Translations under genes and position numbers: made by a program
The notes under the pieces: model-generated
What the model was told of the DNA's origin: nothing
Databases searched by the model: none
Seen by the model: the letters and a program-made list of their open reading frames with translations, nothing else
Shown: positions 1 through 5,454 of the stretch, piece by piece
Numbering within the stretch: the first letter of the stretch is position 1
Layout: each line of letters begins with the position of its first letter
From: Pseudomonadota bacterium
GTDB taxonomy: Bacteria > Desulfobacterota > Desulfobacteria > Desulfobacterales > RPRI01
Length of the DNA stretch: 5,454 nucleotides
Assembly (NCBI GenBank): GCA_018830925.1
Contig: JAHJRK010000443.1
Coordinates: forward strand, 1 to 5,454
Direction: 5' to 3'

Positions 1-800
1 CGCTTAACGATTTTCTCGATAGCCCGGGTCTGGTGCTGGCGCAGGATAGTTTTCTGGAGCTCGTCATCCTTAATATAGAACAGTATCCATTCCTTCAGCA
101 TTTTGAGGAAATGCTCCCAGTCAAAAAACCGTATTACTTTATTTTCGAAGTTTCCCTTTTCCTCGTCTTTCCAGTTGAAGATATTTTTCCGGTTCAGATT
201 CCAGGTTGGGCCATAGAAAAAATCAATTAGATGGGTGATATCGAAAACCTGCGGCGCGGTCAGCATTTCCGGTGTCTCCCGGTGATACCGCCGGATTTGA
301 ATTAGTGCATCTTCCATGCCATTGGTTTTTTTTGCGCTCTTTGTTTCGACTATAGCAACGGGGATCCCGTTTATTAGAAACATTATATCCGCGCGGTTTG
401 TTTCCCGTCCGTTCGTGTACTGCCATTCGTCAGTAACTTGAAACAAGTTGCGTTTTATTTCGTCGAAGTCGATTACCGTAATGTTGCGGCGCCGCTTTTC
501 GTTTTCATCGTAAACCGCCTGCTCTCCCCGGAGCCAGGACAGGATTTCTGCGTTCCCCTCGATATTGTTCCGGACGGCTTCTATCCGGTGAATAATGTCA
601 TCCACATTTTCCCGGTTCACCAACCCCTTATTCAGTTCCAGCAGCTTTTCTTCGAGAACCCTGTAGAACAGTGTCCCGCTTTCCCCTTTTCTGAAGGAAA
701 GAGACTCCTCCTGAGAGATGACTTTCCAGCCGATTTCATCCGCATATTTTAATATCGGCTGCTGAACTGTGGTGGTTTCGGTACCAAGATTTAGAGGCAT
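1..800 (-). CDS. hsdR: Type I restriction enzyme R subunit, amino-terminal part (cut by window edge)
   Basis: Motor and nuclease subunit of a type I R-M complex; it cleaves unmodified DNA after ATP-driven translocation. The minus frame is open from ATG at 800-798 to base 1, 266 full codons of a protein usually near 1000 residues. Seen directly: the nuclease centre D138, then E152-T-K154 after IPVAIV, with the 14-residue D-to-E spacing I recall for EcoR124I HsdR, followed by Q168-I-R-R-Y172, the QxxxY motif of RecB-like nucleases in this family. Near the edge, LRQHQTRAIEKIV resembles the helicase Q-motif region, so the helicase domains should lie beyond the window. The start is well set: an in-frame TAG lies four codons upstream. 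The ribosome site is weak (TAGG, about 8 nt away). It lies 36 bp after fic and is probably co-transcribed and translationally linked to it. No damage is seen in this part; completeness cannot be judged. Confidence 0.96.
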   Translation of the reverse strand, partial: MPLNLGTETTTVQQPILKYADEIGWKVISQEESLSFRKGESGTLFYRVLEEKLLELNKGLVNRENVDDIIHRIEAVRNNIEGNAEILSWLRGEQAVYDENEKRRRNITVIDFDEIKRNLFQVTDEWQYTNGRETNRADIMFLINGIPVAIVETKSAKKTNGMEDALIQIRRYHRETPEMLTAPQVFDITHLIDFFYGPTWNLNRKNIFNWKDEEKGNFENKVIRFFDWEHFLKMLKEWILFYIKDDELQKTILRQHQTRAIEKIVK

Positions 801-836
801 ATTGATAACCTATAATGCATTCCCATTTCGGTAACT

Positions 837-1655
837 CTATAAATTTTCCGTGATTGTTTTTTGTGTATTCACAAGCGACTTACCCACAAAACCTATAAAA
901 GGTTCCAAATCACCCTTATCCGCTTTAGCAAGTGTATCCAGATAGAGCCGGCGTTGCTCATTTCTGATAACTGCAGGCGGGAGGCCTTTTTTCACAAAAA
1001 TCAGATTCATCAACAGTCGCGCGCCCCGGCCGTTACCATCATCAAAAGGATGAATTCTTGTCAGATTATAATGGGCAACCGCTCCGGTTATGAGTCCGTG
1101 TTCGCTGTCTAAATACCCGTTGATCCATACAATAAGATCTTCCATTTCTGTCGCTACATGCAAGGGATCTGTATATTCATGAATAGTGCCGTCAAGTTGA
1201 AGAACAGTATTGGGAGCTTTCTTGTACTGACCGGGGGTAGCTTTCTTTCTCGTTTTTTTGCCGGTAAGATCAACCGCATAAGTATATTCAACCCCTTGTA
1301 ATAGCAGGGCATTGATCTCTTTAATCAGCCCTTCCGTAATTGGCCGCTGATCGCTTATCACGTCATAAAGAAAATTAATTGCGTCAACATGATTGTGTGC
1401 GTCAACAAAATCCTTTAATGGCTTTCCCTCTACGGTTAAACCCTCGCGAAGAAAAAAAATGGTTTCGCCCAGCGTCAGAGTGCTGCCTTCTATGGCATTG
1501 GAATCGTAAGTCCATTCCATCTTCAGCTTTTCCGTAACCGCCTGCCAGCGCTCGGGCCGCACAGGGCGCTTTTCGTCAATCTTTACCTGCAGGTTATCTA
1601 TCTCCTTCATCAGCAGTTTAAGCGCATCCGTTTCCCTTACCGTGTAATAGGACAT
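837..1655 (-). CDS. Fic-family AMP-transferase-like protein, class II (self-inhibited)
   Basis: A 272-residue Fic protein. The family mostly transfers AMP from ATP to Ser, Thr or Tyr hydroxyls of target proteins in the cytoplasm. The full active motif H202-P-F-D-D-G-N-G-R-G-A-R213 is present: catalytic His202, acidic Asp206 for the metal, and both arginines. The inhibitory motif (S/T)xxxE(G/N) is seen as S52-N-A-I-E56-G57, upstream of the Fic core, which places it in class II: Glu56 is expected to pair with Arg213 and block productive ATP binding, so no separate antitoxin is needed. The segment around residues 141-165 (PGQYKKAPN onward) fits the flap that docks the target. No signal peptide or membrane helix is visible. 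It sits between hsdS (159 bp) and hsdR (36 bp) on the same strand, so it is an operon passenger or accessory of the R-M system. Its target cannot be read from sequence. Confidence 0.96.
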   Translation of the reverse strand: MSYYTVRETDALKLLMKEIDNLQVKIDEKRPVRPERWQAVTEKLKMEWTYDSNAIEGSTLTLGETIFFLREGLTVEGKPLKDFVDAHNHVDAINFLYDVISDQRPITEGLIKEINALLLQGVEYTYAVDLTGKKTRKKATPGQYKKAPNTVLQLDGTIHEYTDPLHVATEMEDLIVWINGYLDSEHGLITGAVAHYNLTRIHPFDDGNGRGARLLMNLIFVKKGLPPAVIRNEQRRLYLDTLAKADKGDLEPFIGFVGKSLVNTQKTITENL

Positions 1656-1663
1656 ACTGGGTT

Positions 1664-1670
1664 CCTCCCT
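1664..1670 (-). promoter_or_regulatory. Strong ribosome binding site of fic
   Basis: The minus strand reads AGGGAGG, containing a perfect GGAGG, with 8 nt before the ATG at 1655-1653. This fixes the fic start. It is the best ribosome site in the window; those of hsdS and hsdR are weaker or less well spaced, so Fic may be translated efficiently relative to its neighbours. Confidence 0.85.
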
Positions 1671-1742
1671 ATAATGCCATATTGTTTCTTTAAACCCTCT
1701 CTATTCATTTTTGAAACCTTGCTTCTCACCAAATTTCCCAAC

Positions 1743-1761
1743 TGTTGCACTTTTTGCAACA
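1743..1761. repeat. Small hairpin between hsdS and fic
   Basis: Arms TGTTGCA and TGCAACA (7 bp, perfect) flank a 5-nt loop, CTTTT on the plus strand and AAAAG on the minus strand. It lies 3 nt from the larger palindrome at 1765-1791, on the fic side. It has no T-tract after it on the minus strand, so it is not a convincing terminator. It could be part of a leader structure or a protein site for fic expression. Confidence 0.6.
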
Positions 1762-1764
1762 AAT

Positions 1765-1791
1765 GAACTATCCGGAAATTCCGGATAGTTC
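1765..1791. repeat. Perfect 27-nt inverted repeat between hsdS and fic
   Basis: Arms GAACTATCCGGAA (1765-1777) and TTCCGGATAGTTC (1779-1791) are exact reverse complements around a single central base. As RNA this makes a 12-bp stem with a 3-nt loop. On the minus strand it is followed by ATTTGTTG, which is U-rich but broken, so at most a weak terminator or attenuator that could lower read-through from hsdS into fic and hsdR. As DNA it is symmetric enough to be a dimer-binding operator. I see no good sigma-70 promoter in the 159-bp gap, so a separate fic promoter is unproven. Confidence 0.85.
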
Positions 1792-1814
1792 CCATTACCT
1801 TTTCGATTCGATCA

Positions 1815-3008
1815 TCACGCACATGATTCAACTTCTGACACATCGATATCCAGATCCTTCACCCGAATCTCGCCCGTCATCAGTTTGTTCAGCATTGTTT
1901 TGAAAAGGTCCTGCAGGGCGGATTTTTGGGCTGTGTGAAGCTCGATTTTCTGGTCGATGGTTTTCAGGATATTGGCGATTTCTTTTTGTTCTCTAATTTG
2001 GGGCACGAATATCAATGCAGCATGAACGATGTTTCTATTCAAAGTTGGAACGCTTACACCTGCCGCGTATTGACCAAAATCAAACGATTGAAAAAAATAA
2101 TGCACATACAAAGGATCGTTTCCATGAAAATCTTCGACATATAAACCTGTGTTCAATGGCCAATAATCATCCGCCACATAATAGGAAATACCTATCGAAC
2201 CACTACGACCCGTCACCACGCCTGGCCCTTTAACTTTACTTTGGTTGTGATAACCAACGATACCATTTGAACCAACAATTGGGACCGTATCACTGGTACG
2301 ATCTTGGATCGGTAAATCGTAACCTCTATGTAATGTCGCAAATTCTTCAAATCTCTGTACAGACCAACTCTCCGGCATTGGCCCGATCTCTGTTTCCTTA
2401 AACTTTTCCCCTCGCAGGCCGTGAGTAAAGACATGGTGCAGGGTGGATTTTTTCAGTTCCCGCGTCTTCTCGATAATTGATTCCTGAATCTCAATCGCTT
2501 TTTGAATTTTATAGATAATGGCAGCTATTTTTTGCTGTTCAGAAAGAGGAGGAAGAGGTATGGTTTGATTCAATACATCTTTATCAGTTATCGCAGGATA
2601 ACTGGCACCATGCTGTAATCCATTAATTTCTATATTTAATAAGTCAGATAGCAAAAAGAAATAAACATACAATGGTGTAACATGTTTCTGGTTTGGCCTC
2701 ACGACACAGAACGCCGTTGATGCAATTTGATTGTCGTATTCCTGGGAAATGAACGCTACTCTTTTGAGTGATGGCCTAATTGTCGCGAAAATTGTATCTT
2801 GCCACTTTACGATCTTGCGCGCTCTCCCCGGCGCATCATCTGCTTTAACCAAAGACGCTTCTTTAATTGTGAAGGTATTGTTTGAGACAGAAGAAACATC
2901 GATATAGTGAAAAGAATCCCGTTTGTCCTTATTTGGAATCCACATTTCAGTTTTATGGCACACTGTCCTCAACAATTCTTTCGTCCATTCTGTCGGTATA
3001 TTCTTCAT
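1815..3008 (-). CDS. hsdS: Type I R-M specificity subunit (two target-recognition domains)
   Basis: DNA-recognition subunit that sets the bipartite target of both methylation and cleavage, and holds two HsdM and two HsdR subunits. It has 397 residues, normal for the family. Layout: first recognition domain about 1-150, opening with IPTEW; first helical spacer about 151-205, opening with PLPPLSEQQKIAAI; second recognition domain about 209-335, starting MPESW and RGYDLPIQDR; second spacer about 340-397, starting REQKEIANIL. The repeat of the P-x-x-W start and the spacer is the usual pseudo-symmetric HsdS plan, and both halves look intact. The ATG at 3008 has AAGGA upstream, only 3 nt away, a slightly tight site. 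A sampled line inside the first recognition domain (2641-2700) is 35% GC, against 52% in a sampled hsdM line, fitting exchange of recognition domains between HsdS genes. The target sequence cannot be predicted. Confidence 0.97.
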   Translation of the reverse strand: MKNIPTEWTKELLRTVCHKTEMWIPNKDKRDSFHYIDVSSVSNNTFTIKEASLVKADDAPGRARKIVKWQDTIFATIRPSLKRVAFISQEYDNQIASTAFCVVRPNQKHVTPLYVYFFLLSDLLNIEINGLQHGASYPAITDKDVLNQTIPLPPLSEQQKIAAIIYKIQKAIEIQESIIEKTRELKKSTLHHVFTHGLRGEKFKETEIGPMPESWSVQRFEEFATLHRGYDLPIQDRTSDTVPIVGSNGIVGYHNQSKVKGPGVVTGRSGSIGISYYVADDYWPLNTGLYVEDFHGNDPLYVHYFFQSFDFGQYAAGVSVPTLNRNIVHAALIFVPQIREQKEIANILKTIDQKIELHTAQKSALQDLFKTMLNKLMTGEIRVKDLDIDVSEVESCA

Positions 3009-3046
3009 AAGTCCTTATACAAAATAAAAAATACGGATATGCAGTT

Positions 3047-3406
3047 TTACATAATTTCCCAATACCCGCCTCTATCCGGACCAATACGTTTTAGCCTTCC
3101 TTCTTTCTTTAATTTATTTAGATTCCAATCAATACCCTTCATCGTTAAATGCAGGTGAGTCGCCAACTCTTTTCTCGTTATTGAAGGATTCCCCATTATC
3201 AAATTCAAAATCGCCTCGCTTGTTTCCACCTTAGTTTCCATCCTATTTTTCACCCTAGTTTCCATCCTAGTTTTCACCCTAGTTTTCCGGGTAGCTTTGA
3301 ACACTGTCACCCTGACTCCCTCGGCAATCTCCTCAATTTTTGGATTAGGCAGATTGTGGGCGAGACAGGAATTGATAATACGTTTTATCCCTGAACCGTA
3401 TTGTTC
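3047..3406 (-). pseudogene. Carboxy-terminal remnant of an AlbA_2/RecG-like ATP-binding protein with winged helix
   Basis: The minus frame from 3406 to the TAA at 3049-3047 reads as the last ~119 residues of a larger protein. It begins EQYGSGIKRI, continues with LPNPKIEEIAEGVRVTVFK, has a Thr/Arg/Lys-rich tail of short repeats, and ends in a winged helix (about SEAILNLIMGNP to GPDRGGYWEIM). This order is what I recall from the end of AlbA_2-type (Schlafen-like, often named RecG-like or transcriptional regulator) proteins, which occur in R-M loci. The amino-terminal AlbA_2 region and most of the ATP-binding part are absent: the frame hits TAA at 3430-3428, inside hsdM, with no ATG between. An 87-residue product could still start at GTG 3310-3308, which has GAGGGAG about 5 nt upstream and would keep the repeats and the complete DNA-binding domain. 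So this is either a dead fragment or a trimmed small DNA-binding protein. Family assignment is from memory of motifs. Confidence 0.72.
3224..3283 (-). repeat. Five 12-bp tandem repeats in the remnant gene
   Basis: Five head-to-tail 12-bp units (minus-strand consensus ACTAGGGTGAAA or ACTAGGATGGAA) lie at 3272-3283, 3260-3271, 3248-3259, 3236-3247 and 3224-3235. The two types alternate, so there is also a 24-bp period. They encode a four-residue repeat T-R-(V/M)-(K/E), one unit having Asn for Thr and the last having Lys for Arg. Units are multiples of three and keep the frame. The repeat forms a basic, probably extended or helical linker before the winged helix and can change in number by slippage. 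Confidence 0.9.
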
Positions 3407-5213
3407 ATTTCCTAAGCCCCATCTTTCTTAAAATCTTCTGTAAATCCGCATCTGTTTCATCAGCTTTCTTCCCCAGCCCATCAAGTTCATCCAAAATATC
3501 CGGTATCGGCCTATAGGTTTCCCCTTCATTTATATCCACATATCTCGACGGAGACAGGTTGAAATCGTTTTCTGCCGCCTGGGCTGTTGTAATGACTTTG
3601 ACGAACTTTTCGACATCTTCCCCTTTGATGAAGGCATCGGCGATCTTGCGGATATTCTCATCAGGAATATAGTTTTTCGGCCTGCCTTTTTTGAATTCCC
3701 GGCCGGCATTGACCAGAATAATCTTTCCCTGCCGCGCCTTGGATTTTGCCTTGTTTAAGATAATGATAATTCCGGCGGCGGTGGTGTTGTAAAAAAGATT
3801 ATCAGGCAGGAGAATCACGCCGTCAATCCAGTCGCGCTCGACAAACCACTGGCGGATCTTCTTTTCCCTGTCCTCAGTTTTGCTGCCCCGCGTGACGGCG
3901 CCTGTATCGAGTACGATGGCGGCGCGGCCATGTGTATTCAGAGATGCAGCCGTATGTTGCAGCCATGCCCAGTCCGCCTTGCCGGTGGTGACTCCTCCCT
4001 GAGATTCAAACCGGTCGAAGGGATCATTTTCATAGACCGACGGATCGAAGGGCTGGTTCCACATGGGATTGGCCACGACGATGTCGAATTTCTTCAGACT
4101 GGAATCGGAGTCCTTGAATTTCGGATTGGTCATGGAGTTGCCGCGGACGATCTCGCCTTCCATGTCGTGAACGACCATGTTCATCCGTGCGATGGCGTAA
4201 CTGGACCCCGTCAACTCCTGACCGTAAAGCTTCAGCGGTCTCTGAATCTTGATCTCCCGTTCCTGTAAAGCTAATTCGCATTTGATAAGCAGCCCTGCCG
4301 AACCGCTGGCAAAATCATAAGCCTCTTCTCCCTGGCGGGGGCGCAGTATGTAGGCCATCAGCCATCCCACCTCCGTAGGGGTGAAAAATTCACCGGCGCT
4401 CTGGCCCTGACCTTCGGCAAATTTACGCAGGAGATATTCATAAGCGCGGCCAAGAAAATCCGGCTCCACGTCGTAAAGTCCTAAACGGTAGCGGGGGTCG
4501 GAAAGGGTCTCGATCACGCCGGACAGCGCTTTATCGCTGATTTCACGTTCTCCGCTGCGGGTTTCGTTATAATCAACAATATCGATCACTCCCGTTAAAG
4601 ACGGATTGGCCTTAGCGATCGCACGGACGGTCATTGTGAGCTGCTCACCAAGCGTTTTGGGTTTGTGATCTTTGGGCCAGTCGAACATTTCACGACCGCT
4701 GACCGCAGGCCAGCGTGCTTCTATGGGAATATAAAATCGGACAAGTTGGTGATCGGCTTCAATGATTGACAGAGCTGTTTCCTTATCGCCATATGTTTCG
4801 GCGAGCCGATCAACTTCGTCCTCAAAGACATCAGACAGGCGTTTGATAAAAACAAGGGGCAGGATATAATCCTTGAACTTTGGCGCATCTTTTTCGCCGC
4901 GGATGGAACAAGCTGCGCTCCATAGCATCTGCTCCATGGACTTTGTGCTCAGTACATCCTCCTTAGACAACTTACGGCGTCGATTCTTATGGTTTTCGCC
5001 AATATCACCTGCGCTCTCAAGGTCGAAACCTGACTCTTCTATTAACTTTAAAATCGCTTCCCTGGCTTTTCCACGAGGCGATATTTTCTCGTTTTCCCAG
5101 CGGTTTACAGTGGCAAAAGAGACCTTTAGTTTTGCAGCTAATTCTTCCTGGCTGAGGTTCAGTTTGCTTCTGAGTTCTTTAACGACCCTGCTTATATCTT
5201 TGCTATCCAGCAT
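3405..5213 (-). CDS. hsdM: Type I DNA adenine methyltransferase subunit with amino-terminal XRE helix-turn-helix
   Basis: Modification subunit; with HsdS it transfers methyl from S-adenosylmethionine to adenine N6 in the target. From the chosen start it has 602 residues. Residues about 4-64 form an XRE/Cro-like helix-turn-helix (LNLSQEELAAKLKVSFATV then NRWENEKISPRG). A charged linker follows, then the HsdM amino-terminal domain (about 90-245) and the methylase core (about 255-560) with GEFFTP at 274-279, motif I D300-F-A-S-G-S-A-G307 and motif IV N382-P-M-W385. Both motifs differ from the textbook DPxxGxGG and NPPF/Y. The carboxy end (LRKMGLRK) looks natural. Start choice: ATGs occur at 5225, 5219 and 5213; only 5213 has a properly spaced ribosome site (GGAG, 6 nt). 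The longer reading from 5225 adds four residues. It is first in the operon, and the remnant gene begins in another frame at its stop. The helix-turn-helix suggests self-regulation, by analogy with DNA methylases such as M.SsoII. Confidence 0.96.
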   Translation of the reverse strand: MLDSKDISRVVKELRSKLNLSQEELAAKLKVSFATVNRWENEKISPRGKAREAILKLIEESGFDLESAGDIGENHKNRRRKLSKEDVLSTKSMEQMLWSAACSIRGEKDAPKFKDYILPLVFIKRLSDVFEDEVDRLAETYGDKETALSIIEADHQLVRFYIPIEARWPAVSGREMFDWPKDHKPKTLGEQLTMTVRAIAKANPSLTGVIDIVDYNETRSGEREISDKALSGVIETLSDPRYRLGLYDVEPDFLGRAYEYLLRKFAEGQGQSAGEFFTPTEVGWLMAYILRPRQGEEAYDFASGSAGLLIKCELALQEREIKIQRPLKLYGQELTGSSYAIARMNMVVHDMEGEIVRGNSMTNPKFKDSDSSLKKFDIVVANPMWNQPFDPSVYENDPFDRFESQGGVTTGKADWAWLQHTAASLNTHGRAAIVLDTGAVTRGSKTEDREKKIRQWFVERDWIDGVILLPDNLFYNTTAAGIIIILNKAKSKARQGKIILVNAGREFKKGRPKNYIPDENIRKIADAFIKGEDVEKFVKVITTAQAAENDFNLSPSRYVDINEGETYRPIPDILDELDGLGKKADETDADLQKILRKMGLRK

Positions 5214-5219
5214 AACCAT

Positions 5220-5223
5220 CTCC
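5220..5223 (-). promoter_or_regulatory. Ribosome binding site deciding the hsdM start
   Basis: GGAG lies 6 nt before the ATG at 5213-5211. The upstream ATG at 5225 is preceded only by an A-rich stretch without a ribosome site, and the ATG at 5219 directly abuts GGAG, too close to use it. This favours the start at 5213. Confidence 0.65.
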
Positions 5224-5238
5224 ATTGTTTTTTATGTT

Positions 5239-5250
5239 ATGCTATAGCAT
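5239..5250. promoter_or_regulatory. Palindrome at the hsdM promoter, candidate operator
   Basis: ATGCTATAGCAT is a perfect 12-bp palindrome overlapping the 3' end of the extended -10 and the expected transcription start. A second pair, TGTTAT (5235-5240) and ATAACA (5252-5257), flanks it with a centre shifted by 1.5 bp. A dimeric XRE protein bound here would block the promoter. The only XRE domain seen in the window is in HsdM itself. The palindrome is sequence fact; its role is inference. Confidence 0.45.
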
Positions 5251-5267
5251 TATAACATTCATGTCAA
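5249..5267 (-). promoter_or_regulatory. Probable hsdM operon promoter
   Basis: The minus strand has a perfect extended -10, TG-T-TATAAT (5257-5249), which would start transcription near 5242 and leave about 28 nt before the ATG at 5213. A TTGACA -35 lies at 5267-5262, too close for this -10 but 17 bp from a weaker -10, TAGCAT (5244-5239). The extended -10 reading is preferred because the leader then covers the ribosome site comfortably. No other promoter of this quality is seen in the gaps further along, so the whole locus probably depends on it. Confidence 0.55.
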
Positions 5268-5356
5268 GAGATTTTTTAAAGTCCTGTGAGTTCTCGCGGC
5301 AAAAAAAGCTGAAAAGGTTAAGAATATACGATTGACATTCTGCCTCAAAATGGGCT

Positions 5357-5379
5357 TAAATCCGGACAGCGCCGATTTA
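5357..5379. repeat. Imperfect hairpin upstream of hsdM
   Basis: TAAATC (5357-5362) and GATTTA (5374-5379) pair, and GG/CC extend the stem past one bulged C, leaving a short loop. It is followed by TTATATTTAAG on the plus strand. It could be a weak terminator of a neighbouring transcript or chance in AT-rich DNA. Nothing else supportable is seen in the rest of the upstream region to 5454. Confidence 0.25.
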
Positions 5380-5454
5380 TTATATTTAAGTCTCATTTAT
5401 TGACTTAACTGAACGTAACAAGCAGATTTATAAGAACATCATCATTCTTATGGC

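Noticed and set aside
438..752. Plus-strand 104-codon frame
   Set aside because: Antisense shadow of hsdR, whose frame has the nuclease motifs.
1656..1814. Separate antitoxin gene for Fic
   Set aside because: No plausible frame with its own start is present, and the inhibitory motif is already inside the Fic protein.
1637..1843. A 68-codon minus-strand frame across the hsdS-fic gap
   Set aside because: It starts inside hsdS and ends inside fic, has no clear ribosome site, and part of its protein is simply the palindrome translated. TIRNFRIV faintly recalls RhuM-type proteins, but the match is too short and the rest does not follow.
3224..3283. Short repeats as a CRISPR array
   Set aside because: Units are 12 bp, directly adjacent without spacers, and encode an in-frame peptide repeat.
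3930..4281. Plus- and minus-strand frames of 83-112 codons inside hsdM
   Set aside because: Both lie within the hsdM core, in other frames, without recognisable domains.
4873..5247. Plus-strand 124-codon frame over the start of hsdM
   Set aside because: Antisense to the helix-turn-helix and linker of hsdM; composition is that of a shadow frame.
5332..5361. Plus-strand TTGACA with TTAAAT 18 bp later
   Set aside because: The -10 is weak and no gene is visible downstream before the window ends.
5405..5454. Possible end of an upstream minus-strand gene (stop at 5407-5405)
   Set aside because: Only about 15 open codons are inside the window, with no motif; it cannot be told from chance.

Overview
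The window holds most of a type I restriction-modification (R-M) locus, all on the minus strand. Read in the direction of transcription (right to left), the order is hsdM, a decayed gene fragment, hsdS, a Fic-family gene, and the start of hsdR, which runs off the left edge. The plus strand shows no convincing gene. Base composition is moderate: one sampled 60-base line of hsdM is about 52% GC and one of hsdS about 35%. The sequence is clearly bacterial, or possibly archaeal accessory DNA, but I cannot name the host. Type I R-M loci move between hosts, so the genes are weak evidence of lineage.

Right end (5214-5454): upstream region of hsdM. It has a perfect extended -10 (TGTTATAAT) and an alternative -35/-10 pair. 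A perfect 12-bp palindrome lies over the -10/start region. HsdM begins with an XRE-type helix-turn-helix ahead of a complete type I adenine methyltransferase, so the palindrome is a reasonable candidate operator for self-regulation.

Middle (1815-3406): directly at the hsdM stop, in another frame, begins the carboxy-terminal end of what looks like an AlbA_2/RecG-like ATP-binding protein. It carries the GSGI motif, a short run of 12-bp tandem repeats and a winged helix. Its front part is missing, apparently through a deletion ending at the hsdM stop. hsdS follows 38 bp later, with two target-recognition domains and two conserved helical spacers.

Left (1-1814): a 159-bp gap between hsdS and fic holds a perfect 13-bp-arm inverted repeat and a second small hairpin. 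The Fic protein has an intact AMP-transfer motif and its own amino-terminal inhibitory motif. hsdR follows 36 bp after fic and shows the D...ExK nuclease centre, the QxxxY motif and the beginning of the helicase part.

How the genes work together: HsdM and HsdS form the methyltransferase that marks a bipartite target, and HsdR adds ATP-driven translocation and cleavage of unmodified DNA. Fic sits inside the operon as an accessory gene of unknown target. The most unusual points are the regulator-methylase fusion with its candidate operator, the truncated gene at the hsdM stop, and the Fic gene with the strong palindrome in front of it.
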